Source of the DNA: an uncultured Sterolibacterium sp.
GTDB taxonomy: Bacteria; Pseudomonadota; Gammaproteobacteria; Burkholderiales; Rhodocyclaceae
NCBI GenBank assembly: GCA_903832735.1
Contig: CAILCO010000110.1
Coordinates: 1-53,734 of the forward strand
DNA length: 53,734 nt
Direction of reading: 5' to 3'
The notes beneath the pieces are model-generated. The model was given only the letters and a program-made list of their open reading frames with translations, did not search any database and was not told where the DNA came from. Shown piece by piece: positions 34,522 to 42,029 of this stretch. Numbering within the stretch: position 1 is the first letter of the stretch; every line of letters begins with the position of its first letter. Made by a program: the position numbers and the translations under genes.

Positions 34522-35121
34522 ATGGCATGGGACGAATCGAAAGCCTGGATGACGGGCACGGAAAACCAGCAGCTATACCAGGATCTGCTCGACGACGCGA
34601 CCAATGCGCCGGCGCGCAACGCCAAGCGCAGGAAGGTTCTGCATCCGCAGGACATGCCCTGGGAAATGGCGCGCCAGGGACTGCTCAAGCACCTGCTCAA
34701 CGAGCAGATGAACACGCGCATGGAGTCGGTCGACGCCTACATGCAGATCATCCCGCCGGGCAGCCGCTCGGGCAAGCACCGGCACCTCGCCGAGGAATGC
34801 CTGTACGTCCTCGAAGGGCGCGGCTACGACCTGCATCAGGACTGCGACGTGGAAATCACCGACACCTATCACTGGACGGTATCCGACGAGGTCAAGCGCT
34901 ACGAATGGGAAGCCGGCGACGTGATCTACATTCCGCCGAACACCCTGCACCAGCATTTCAACGCCGATCCCGACCAGCCGGTGCGCCTGATCTCGGCGAT
35001 CAACCGGATCTACGAGAAGTTCGGCTTGAACGATCTGGAGCAGTACGAGGATGCGCCGGAATACCAGCCCGGCGTGACGCTCAGCGCGGAGAGCGTGGCG
35101 CAGTTCCTCCGGAAGAAGTAG
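34522..35121 (+). CDS. Single-domain cupin protein B
   Basis: A 199-residue protein with a cupin in the C-terminal two thirds. The motif is HRHLAEECLYVLEGRGYDLH, with WEAGDVIYIPPNTLHQHFNA, so all metal ligands (HxH, Glu, His) look present. The N-terminal about 55 residues (ARNAKRRKVLHPQDMPWEMA) are a helical extension not seen in cupin A. AAAGGAG sits before the ATG. It is between the other two cupin genes of this unit and is likely cotranscribed with the ABC ATPase and both neighbours. Function not known. Confidence 0.83.
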   Translation: MAWDESKAWMTGTENQQLYQDLLDDATNAPARNAKRRKVLHPQDMPWEMARQGLLKHLLNEQMNTRMESVDAYMQIIPPGSRSGKHRHLAEECLYVLEGRGYDLHQDCDVEITDTYHWTVSDEVKRYEWEAGDVIYIPPNTLHQHFNADPDQPVRLISAINRIYEKFGLNDLEQYEDAPEYQPGVTLSAESVAQFLRKK

Positions 35122-35131
35122 ACAGGCAAAC

Positions 35132-35203
35132 CTGGATCGCCACGCTGCGCTCGCGAAGACCCCCTAGGGTCTTTGCGAGGAGCGCAGCGACGCGGCAATC
35201 CAG
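35132..35203. repeat. Imperfect palindromic intergenic repeat
   Basis: Arms begin CTGGATCGCCACGCTGCGCT and end GCGACGCGGCAATCCAG, meeting at CCTAGG (about 35163-35168). The sequence type (TTGCGAGGAGCGCAGCGACG) is a dispersed intergenic repeat seen in many bacteria. It would form a long stem between cupin genes. Confidence 0.7.
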
Positions 35204-35246
35204 TCGTTAAATTGCAAACTGGAAATCTCAATAGCAGGAGTTTCGA

Positions 35247-36365
35247 ATGGCAAAGAACGCACTGGTTTCAGACGAACTCGCGAGCAAGTTCGCGACCGAG
35301 AAGGAAACACCTTATACCCGCTGGGTCGCCGCCGAGGGGCTCGACATCATCGGCGCGCACTACGTCCCCAGCCTGCACACCGTCGACCTGAAGCCCTGGG
35401 CGCGGCGCGGCGGCGCCGGGGTGTTCATCAACCACGAGGCGTCGCGCACCTCCAACGACTGCTATGTCTGCGAGATCCCGCCGGGCAAGCAACTGGAGCC
35501 GCAACGGCAACTGTTCGAGGAGATGATCTACGTGCTCAAGGGCAGGGGCTCCTCCACGGTCTGGAACGATGCCGGCCAGCGCGTCAGCTTCGAATGGCGT
35601 GCCGGGTCGCTCTTCGCCATTCCGCTCAACGCCCACTGCCAGCACTTCAACGGCTCCGGGCTGGAACCCGCACGCTTCGTCGCCGTGACCAACGGCCCGC
35701 CGGTGATCAATCTCTATGAAGACGTCGATTTCCTCTTCAACACCCGTTATGACTTCAAGAACCGCTTTTCCGGCGAGCCCGATTATTTCGACAACAAGGG
35801 CGAACAGAAGGGCCTGCTGCTGGAAACGAACTTCGTCGCCGACGCGGTCAATCTGCCGTTGATCTCCGCCAAGGAGCGCGGCGCCGGCGGCGGCCATATC
35901 CGCTTCAACATGGCCAAGGGCTCGATGAACAGCCATATCTCCCAGTTCCCCATCGGCACCTACAAGAAGGCCCACTGCCACGGACCCGGCGCCCACGTGA
36001 TCATCCTCTCCGGCGAGGGCTACAGCCTGATGTGGCCGGAAGGCGAAGAGCCGAAGCGCTACGAATGGCAGGTCGGTTCGATGATCGTGCCGCCCAATCT
36101 GTGGTTCCATCAGCATTTCAACACCGGCACCACGCCGGCCCGCTACCTGGCCTTCAAGCACGAGACGGTCTCGATCCGCAACGCCCAGGGCGTGCCCAAG
36201 GCGTGGATCAGCCAGCGCGTGGGCGGCGACCAGATCGACTACGCCGACGAGACGCCGCAGATCCGCAATCTGTTCGCCGACGCGCTGGCCCGGCACGGGC
36301 TGGCGCCGAAAATGGCGGATGCCTACCAGGCGGAACTCGCCGATCTGCCGCCCCTTGTGGCGTAA
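35247..36365 (+). CDS. Bicupin protein 2, gentisate-dioxygenase-like
   Basis: A 372-residue bicupin related to that at 21906: TPYTRWVAAEGLDI at the N-terminus, first cupin with degenerate ligands (LEPQRQLFEEMIYVLKGRG; the HxH is gone), and second cupin keeping HCH in KKAHCHGPGAHVIILSGEG and a later His in FHQHFNTG. As in the first bicupin, only the C-terminal domain appears able to hold metal. The start ATG has CAGGAG upstream. It is the last gene before the porin promoter. A role in the same pathway as the other cupins is inferred from shared position and operators. Confidence 0.82.
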   Translation: MAKNALVSDELASKFATEKETPYTRWVAAEGLDIIGAHYVPSLHTVDLKPWARRGGAGVFINHEASRTSNDCYVCEIPPGKQLEPQRQLFEEMIYVLKGRGSSTVWNDAGQRVSFEWRAGSLFAIPLNAHCQHFNGSGLEPARFVAVTNGPPVINLYEDVDFLFNTRYDFKNRFSGEPDYFDNKGEQKGLLLETNFVADAVNLPLISAKERGAGGGHIRFNMAKGSMNSHISQFPIGTYKKAHCHGPGAHVIILSGEGYSLMWPEGEEPKRYEWQVGSMIVPPNLWFHQHFNTGTTPARYLAFKHETVSIRNAQGVPKAWISQRVGGDQIDYADETPQIRNLFADALARHGLAPKMADAYQAELADLPPLVA

Positions 36366-36388
36366 GCGCAACACCCCGGCGGATTTGC

Positions 36389-36418
36389 TTGACAGGCTTC
36401 CGCCGGAATTGCTAGGAT
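36389..36418 (+). promoter_or_regulatory. Sigma-70 promoter for the porin gene
   Basis: TTGACA (36389-36394), 18-bp spacer, TAGGAT (36413-36418), directly upstream of two operator-like sites and the porin gene. Confidence 0.65.
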
Positions 36419-36428
36419 CCGGCGAACT

Positions 36429-36465
36429 GTTCCTCTTTGAAGACCGGCGTTCCATATAGAAGAAC
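36429..36465. promoter_or_regulatory. IclR-type operator candidates, sites 5a and 5b
   Basis: 5b at 36449-36465 is GTTCCATATAGAAGAAC, a good member of the 17-bp series. 5a at 36429-36445 is GTTCCTCTTTGAAGACC, a weaker copy exactly 20 bp upstream, i.e. about two helical turns. Both are just downstream of the porin -10 box. Confidence 0.6.
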
Positions 36466-36530
36466 GCCAGGAGGGGCCGGGCAGGGGTAACAATAATTCA
36501 CAAATGTTTTTTCCAGAGGAGAGAGACAGT

Positions 36531-37844
36531 ATGTTCAAGAGAAAGATGATTTTTGCAGCAGTGGTCGGCGCCCTCGGCGCCGGCGCGACAGGCGCCTACG
36601 CCCAGGCCCCGTCAGGTGACGATCCGGCGCTCGAGCGGGGGTTGTCCGGTAACGTAGAACTCTACGGCTATCTCTACCCCGAGTTCACCATGATGAGCGC
36701 GACCAGCGGCACGCCGGCGGCTGTTATCCCGGCGGGTTCGACCAACCTTGGCAATCTCAGCGCTGCCCCGGTCGGTCTGGCGCTCCAGTCCCGCGCCTCG
36801 GTCGACGCCAGCAATTCCCGCTTCGGCTTCCGCGGCAAGGAAGACCTCGGCGGCGGCATGACCGCGATCTGGCAGCTCGAGAGCACGGTGCCGATCGATC
36901 AGGGCGCCGGCACGCTCGCCTCGCGCGACTCCTACGTCGGCCTGCGCGGCGGCTTCGGCACGGTCCGGCTGGGCTTCATGGAAACCGTTTACAAGACCAT
37001 CGGCGACCCGATGAAGTTCATGAACCTGGGCAGCGGCAATTTCATCTCGGCGAGCAACATCCTCTCTGCGCGCCAGCCGTTCAACATCGGCGGTGCCGCC
37101 AGCAGCGCCGGCAGCTTCCACCTGCGTCAGCCGAATTCGCTGCTCTACAATTCGCCCGATATCGGCGGCTTCCAGGCGAGTGCGCTGTATTCGCCCGACG
37201 AAACCAAGGTCGGTACGCGCAACGCCAACATGCAGTCCTATGGCGTGACCTACAAGACCGGCGGGCTGTACCTGGCCCTGGCCTACGAGGTGCATAACGA
37301 CTTCTTCGGCGGTTCTTCGAATCTTTCTTTTGGTGGTACGGGTGTCGCTAACGTGTCAGCCGCGCAGTTGGCCGCCGGCACCATCGGCAACAACCATTCC
37401 AAGGACACCTCGCCGCGCGCCTCGGTGATGTACTCCTGGGACAAGAGCCGGGTGTCCTTCGATCTCACGACCATCGATTTCAAGGAATCCGGTCAAGCGG
37501 CCGGCAGACATTTCCAGGATTACAAGAACACGCGCTACAACGTGTCCTGGCAGCAGGTCTGGGGCTCTGATGCCCGGTGGCGGACCATGGCGCAATACAC
37601 CAGCGCTGCGTCCGGAACCTGCACCTTCTCCGACGGCTCTGTTTGCGACACCACCGGTCTCAATGGCAACATGCTGGCGCTGGGCGGCGAGTACTGGTTC
37701 TCCAAGCGTACAGCCCTGTTCGCCCTGTACGCCAAGCTGAACAACGGCAGCACCGCTTCCTACAACAACACCGCGAACGCGAAGACCCTTTCGCCGGGCA
37801 GTGACATCACCCAATACGCGCTGGGCGTCAGAACGACGTTCTAA
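36531..37844 (+). CDS. Gram-negative general porin
   Basis: A 437-residue trimeric-porin type protein: signal peptide MIFAAVVGALGAGATGAYAQ, then VELYGYLYPEFTMM, SRFGFRGKEDLGGGMTAIWQ and SYVGLRGGFGTVRLGFME, with a terminal YALGVRTTF. These are hallmarks of betaproteobacterial porins. The ATG at 36531 follows AGAGGAGAGAGA. It has its own promoter and two operator-like sites, so it is probably induced with the ABC system and lets the pathway substrate through the outer membrane. It ends at a clear terminator. Confidence 0.93.
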   Translation: MFKRKMIFAAVVGALGAGATGAYAQAPSGDDPALERGLSGNVELYGYLYPEFTMMSATSGTPAAVIPAGSTNLGNLSAAPVGLALQSRASVDASNSRFGFRGKEDLGGGMTAIWQLESTVPIDQGAGTLASRDSYVGLRGGFGTVRLGFMETVYKTIGDPMKFMNLGSGNFISASNILSARQPFNIGGAASSAGSFHLRQPNSLLYNSPDIGGFQASALYSPDETKVGTRNANMQSYGVTYKTGGLYLALAYEVHNDFFGGSSNLSFGGTGVANVSAAQLAAGTIGNNHSKDTSPRASVMYSWDKSRVSFDLTTIDFKESGQAAGRHFQDYKNTRYNVSWQQVWGSDARWRTMAQYTSAASGTCTFSDGSVCDTTGLNGNMLALGGEYWFSKRTALFALYAKLNNGSTASYNNTANAKTLSPGSDITQYALGVRTTF

Positions 37845-37859
37845 CCGCGTTGGGCACGG

Positions 37860-37897
37860 ATGCGGCAGCGCTGAGGTCGGTGCTGCCGCATTTTTTT
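37860..37897 (+). terminator. Rho-independent terminator after the porin
   Basis: Stem TGCGGCAGC (37861-37869) and GCTGCCGCA (37882-37890) followed by seven T residues. Confidence 0.9.
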
Positions 37898-37928
37898 ATA
37901 ATCTTGTTCAGGCGGGAGTTGTCCCTTC

Positions 37929-38999
37929 ATGGCTATCCGCAATCTTCACCGCTGGGCCCTGGCCGCGCTGTCTTGCTGCGCGCTGTTAGGGCTGGCGCCC
38001 GCCGCCGAGGCGCAAAGCAGCAGTCCTCAGGGTAGTCTGGAGGCGGCCACCTACAAGGGTGCCGACCGCCAGCAGCGCCTGGTCGCCGCCGCCAGGAAGG
38101 AAGGCAGCCTGTTGCTGTACACTTCCGCCCCGCCGGACGATGTGGCGATTCTCACCAACACCTTCGAACAGAAATACGGCGTCAAGGTCAGGGTCTGGCG
38201 CGCCAGCGCGGAGAATATTCTGAACCGCACCGCCACCGAGGCCCGGGGAAACCGCTTCGAAGTCGACATCATCGACACCAACGGTCCGGAAATGGAGTCG
38301 CTGCATCGCGAGAAACTGCTCCAGGCGGTCGACTCGCCCTATCTCGCCGACCTCATTCCGCAGGCCATCCGGCCGCACCGCGAGTGGGTCGGCACGCGCC
38401 TGAACATCTTCGCCTTCGGCTACAACAGCAATCTGGTCAAGAAGGCCGATCTGCCGAAAACCTACGAGGATCTGCTCGACCCGAAATGGAAGGGCAAGCT
38501 CGGTGTCGATGCGACCGACGATGACTGGTTTTCCGCGGTCGTCGGCGTACTGGGCGAAGCGCGCGGCCTGAAACTGTTCCGCGACCTCGTTGCGAAGAAC
38601 GGCATTTCAGTACGCAAGGGCCATACCCTGCTGACCAACCTGGTCATTTCCGGCGAAGTGCCGATGGCTCTGACGGTCTACAACTACAAGGCCGAACAGT
38701 TGAAGAACAAGGGCGCGCCGATCGACTGGTTCGTGATTTCGCCGGCCATTGCGCGGTCCAACGGCGCTGGCGTCCTGCGCCGCGCGCCGCACCCGAATGC
38801 CGCGGTGCTGTACTACGATTTCATGCTGACCGATGCGCAGTCCATCCTGCTCAAGCGCGATTTCGTCCCGACCAGCAAGAAGGCGGACACCAAGCTGAAC
38901 AGGATGCCGCTCAAGTTCATCGATGCGGCAGTCGTCCTCGATGAAAATGATAAATGGAACAAACTATTCGACGAGATCTTCGTCAAACAAGCGAAATAA
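37929..38999 (+). CDS. Fbp-type ABC substrate-binding protein 2
   Basis: A 356-residue periplasmic binding protein paralogous to those at 25756 and 39577. The leader is NLHRWALAALSCCALLGLAP, then KGADRQQRLVAAARKEGSLL, IIDTNGPEMES, LLDPKWKGKLGVDATDDDWF and RAPHPNAAVLYYDFMLTDAQ. No permease is adjacent, so the protein presumably feeds the transporter at 30814-33867. It follows the porin terminator, so a separate promoter must lie in 37898-37928 or readthrough occurs. A small cupin gene begins 27 bp downstream, repeating the pairing of binding protein and cupin. Confidence 0.88.
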   Translation: MAIRNLHRWALAALSCCALLGLAPAAEAQSSSPQGSLEAATYKGADRQQRLVAAARKEGSLLLYTSAPPDDVAILTNTFEQKYGVKVRVWRASAENILNRTATEARGNRFEVDIIDTNGPEMESLHREKLLQAVDSPYLADLIPQAIRPHREWVGTRLNIFAFGYNSNLVKKADLPKTYEDLLDPKWKGKLGVDATDDDWFSAVVGVLGEARGLKLFRDLVAKNGISVRKGHTLLTNLVISGEVPMALTVYNYKAEQLKNKGAPIDWFVISPAIARSNGAGVLRRAPHPNAAVLYYDFMLTDAQSILLKRDFVPTSKKADTKLNRMPLKFIDAAVVLDENDKWNKLFDEIFVKQAK

Positions 39000-39026
39000 C
39001 TCGGACTGCTACAGAGAGGAATACCC

Positions 39027-39575
39027 ATGGGCAAGGAATCGCATTACACCAGCAAGAAGGACCGCGTGTTTTTGCGCGGTATCGCCGGACACTACAATCT
39101 CAAGGACGAACTGAACCGTTTGCGCGCCATGCCGCGGGTCATCAAGGGCACGGAACTGCTGTTCTCGGACGGTGCGCAGTCCTTCAGCAAGCACTTCGTC
39201 GAGCCGGTCGACGGCCTGACCCAGACCCTGCACATCCATCTCGAGGAATATTCGCCAGGCGGGCGCACCCAGAAGCACGGTCATGTCAATGAGGCGGCGT
39301 TCTACATCATCGACGGCACCGGCTACGAGATCCACGACGGCATCCGATACGACTGGGATGCCGGCGATGTCGCGATCGTGCACAACAACTGCGTCCATCA
39401 GCACTTCAACAAGGATCCCCTGAAGCCGGCGCGTGCGCTGGTGATGAAGCCGAAGCCGATGATGATGTTCATGAACCTGCTGTTCCAGAAGCAGGTGATC
39501 CCGAAGCCGACCGAACCCTCCGAGGGCGGCGTCGGGTTCGAGCCGCGCAACTTCGAAGAAAACTACAACCATTGA
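39027..39575 (+). CDS. Single-domain cupin protein C (paralog of cupin A)
   Basis: A 182-residue cupin clearly duplicated from the gene at 33870 or vice versa: SKKDRVFLRGIAGHYNLKDE, motif HGHVNEAAFYIIDGTGYEIH and VHNNCVHQHFN match position for position. All metal ligands are present. It is sandwiched between two Fbp-type binding protein genes, with 1 bp between its stop and the next ATG, so cotranslation is likely. The C-terminus (GVGFEPRNFEENYNH) differs from cupin A. Function unknown. Confidence 0.85.
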   Translation: MGKESHYTSKKDRVFLRGIAGHYNLKDELNRLRAMPRVIKGTELLFSDGAQSFSKHFVEPVDGLTQTLHIHLEEYSPGGRTQKHGHVNEAAFYIIDGTGYEIHDGIRYDWDAGDVAIVHNNCVHQHFNKDPLKPARALVMKPKPMMMFMNLLFQKQVIPKPTEPSEGGVGFEPRNFEENYNH

Positions 39576-39576
39576 G

Positions 39577-40620
39577 ATGAAGGCGAACGCCGTACTGCAA
39601 GGCCTGCTCCTGGCGGCGCTGGCGATTCCGCTGCCGGTCCTCGCCCAGGACGCGTCGCTGCTTACCTATCAGGGTGCCGACCGCGCCCAGAAAGTGCTGG
39701 CAGCGGCGAAGAAGGAAGCCACCCTGACTCTCTATACCTCGATTGCGGAAAAGGATCTCCAGCCCCTGATCACACCATTCGAAAAGCAGACCGGGATCAA
39801 GCTCAGGGTCTGGCGCGCCGGCAGCGACAAGGTGCTGCAACGTGCCGTGACCGAGACCAACGCGCGGCGCTACGAGGTCGACGCGATCCATATTTCGGCG
39901 CCGGAAATGGAAGCGCTGCGTCTGGAAAAGGTCTTGCAGCCGGTCGCCGATCCGCTCTTCAAGGACCTGCTCGCGGGCGCCGTGCCGGCGCACCGGGAAT
40001 GGGTGGCGACGCTGTTGACGGTGTTCGTCCAGGCCTACAACAGCCGCGACCTGAAGAAGGAAGATCTGCCGAAGAGCTTCGAGGATCTGCTCGACCCGAA
40101 ATGGAAGGGCAAGCTCGGCATAGAAACGGAAGACTTCGACTGGTTCGCCGCGACGGTCACGGCGATGGGCGAAGCCCGGGGCGTGAAGCTGTTTCGCGAC
40201 ATCGTCGCCAACAACGGCATTTCGGCGCGCAAGGGCCACAGCCTGCTGACCAATATGGTCGGTTCCGGCGAAGTACCGCTGGCGCTGACGGTCTACAATT
40301 ACATGCCCGAGGCGGCGCGCAAGAAGGGCGTGCCGATCGGCTGGTTCGCCCTGGAACCGGTGATCGCCCGGGCCAACGCGATTGGCATCACTCGCCACGC
40401 GCCGCATCCCAATGCCGCCTTGCTGTTCTACGATTACCTGCTCTCGCCGCAGGCGCAGCAGATCCTGGCGTCGCTGGACTATGTGCCGACCAACGCCGCG
40501 GTCGACTCGCCGCTGAAGAAGATGAAGTTGCACATGATCGATCCCGCTGTGACGCTGGGCCAGATGGAAAAATGGACCAAGCTCTACGACGAAGTGATAC
40601 TGAAGCGCGGCAGCAAGTAG
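39577..40620 (+). CDS. Fbp-type ABC substrate-binding protein 3
   Basis: A 347-residue member of the same binding-protein group: leader AVLQGLLLAALAIPLPVLAQ, GADRAQKVLAAAKKEATLTL, AIHISAPEMEALR, LLDPKWKGKLGIETEDFDWF and HAPHPNAALLFYDYLLSPQA. Where proteins 1 and 2 have TNGPE this one has ISAPE in a lobe-1 loop, which may alter ligand choice. It directly follows the cupin gene at 39027. A CACCAAG-type hairpin repeat separates it from the MFS gene. Confidence 0.88.
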   Translation: MKANAVLQGLLLAALAIPLPVLAQDASLLTYQGADRAQKVLAAAKKEATLTLYTSIAEKDLQPLITPFEKQTGIKLRVWRAGSDKVLQRAVTETNARRYEVDAIHISAPEMEALRLEKVLQPVADPLFKDLLAGAVPAHREWVATLLTVFVQAYNSRDLKKEDLPKSFEDLLDPKWKGKLGIETEDFDWFAATVTAMGEARGVKLFRDIVANNGISARKGHSLLTNMVGSGEVPLALTVYNYMPEAARKKGVPIGWFALEPVIARANAIGITRHAPHPNAALLFYDYLLSPQAQQILASLDYVPTNAAVDSPLKKMKLHMIDPAVTLGQMEKWTKLYDEVILKRGSK

Positions 40621-40668
40621 TTCCGGATTGGCGTACCCAGCCCCCTCCAGCGAAGAAACACCATTTTT

Positions 40669-40752
40669 ACCACCAAGGACACCAAGTTCACCAAGAACTG
40701 CAAGACCTAAGCTTTGAAGGTTTTCTTGGTGTCCTTGGTGCCCTTGGTGGTG
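40669..40752. repeat. CACCAAG-type inverted repeat, copy 2
   Basis: Left arm 40669-40698 has three CACCAAGNN units; right arm 40723-40752 has CTTGGTG three times at 9-bp spacing. It is the same element as at 28754-28848 and again sits between genes of the island in the same direction. Confidence 0.82.
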
Positions 40753-40778
40753 AATGAATTTTGCATTTGGAGAATTTC

Positions 40779-42026
40779 ATGAGCAGCGCCGCCATGCCCA
40801 GTCCCTCCGAAAAGAAATCGTTTCGCGATGTCTGGCTGATCTCCATCGGCCACGCCCTGACCCACTGGTACCCGGCCACGTTCTATCTGCTGCTGCCGCT
40901 GATCGGGCGGGAACTGGGCATGAGCTACAGCCAGATCGGCCTGGTCATGACCTGCCAGTACATCGCCGGCGCGATTTCCAATGTCCCCGGCGGCATGCTC
41001 GTCGACACCGTCGGCAAAAAGGGCCTGCTGATGGCGCTGTCGCTGTTCTGGGTCGGCTTCCCCTACCTCTTGATGAGCTTCACCCATAGCTATGTAATGC
41101 TGCTGGTCTGCGTCTCCATGGTCGGCATCGGCAACAACCTCTGGCATCCGACGGCGATCCCGACCCTGGCGGCGAGCCATCCGACCCGGAAAGGCCTGGT
41201 CCTGTCGCTGCACGGCATGGGCGGCAACGCCGGCGATGCGCTTGCGCCCCTGGTCATCGGCGCCTTGCTGGCCACCTTCACCTGGCGCCAGATCGTGGTG
41301 ATGAATACCATCCCCGGGGCGGTCATGTCCCTCTTGATCCTGGTCTACCTGGGCACGCTGCAGTTCGGCCGGAAGAACAACAAGGCGGTCGCCGCCGAGC
41401 CCGCGGGCCAGGGCCTGGCCGAATACGCCCAGGGATTCCGCAGCCTGTTCAAAAACCGCATCCTGATTCTCCTGGCGGTCAGTTCGGCCTTCCGCGCCCT
41501 GACCCAGACCACGCTCCTGACTTTCCTGCCGGTGTTCCTGGCCTACGAGATGGGCTATTCGCCGCTCTGGGTCGGCGGCTGCATGTTCGCCCTGCAGGCC
41601 GCCGGATTCGCCGCCTCGCCGATCGCCGGCCACCTCTCCGACACCATGGGCCGGCGACGGATCATCATGACCAGCATGGCGATGACCGCCGTGGTGCTGG
41701 TCTTCATGGCCTTTGCCGGCCGCTCCCACGCCTTCGTCTTGTTCATCGCCTTGCTCGGCTTCTTCCTCTACGCGATCCGCCCGGTGCTGCAGGCCTGGTT
41801 GCTCGAGGCGACGCCGAAGAACATGGGCGGCACCAGCATCGGCCTGCTCTTCGGCCTGCAGGCTGTGGGCTCGTCGATCGGCCCGGTGATCGGCGGCGGC
41901 ATGGCCGACCGCTACGGTCTGATGAGCACGTTTTACTTCCTCGCCGTAACCATCGTCATCGCCAATCTGTTCATCTTCCTGGTTCCCGCGCAGGGCACGG
42001 CGGCCGACGCAGGCGCCGCAATCTGA
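40779..42026 (+). CDS. MFS transporter
   Basis: A 415-residue major facilitator protein with about 12 hydrophobic segments. The loop 2-3 motif is GGMLVDTVGKKGLLMALSLF, and the equivalent loop in the second half is GHLSDTMGRRRIIMTSMAMT. It begins MSSAAMPSPSEKKSFRDVWL; GGAGAATTTC precedes the ATG at 40779. The direction of transport and substrate are unknown; it could import the pathway substrate or export an intermediate. The EamA-type gene begins 3 bp later, so they are coupled. Confidence 0.9.
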   Translation: MSSAAMPSPSEKKSFRDVWLISIGHALTHWYPATFYLLLPLIGRELGMSYSQIGLVMTCQYIAGAISNVPGGMLVDTVGKKGLLMALSLFWVGFPYLLMSFTHSYVMLLVCVSMVGIGNNLWHPTAIPTLAASHPTRKGLVLSLHGMGGNAGDALAPLVIGALLATFTWRQIVVMNTIPGAVMSLLILVYLGTLQFGRKNNKAVAAEPAGQGLAEYAQGFRSLFKNRILILLAVSSAFRALTQTTLLTFLPVFLAYEMGYSPLWVGGCMFALQAAGFAASPIAGHLSDTMGRRRIIMTSMAMTAVVLVFMAFAGRSHAFVLFIALLGFFLYAIRPVLQAWLLEATPKNMGGTSIGLLFGLQAVGSSIGPVIGGGMADRYGLMSTFYFLAVTIVIANLFIFLVPAQGTAADAGAAI

Positions 42027-42029
42027 TCG

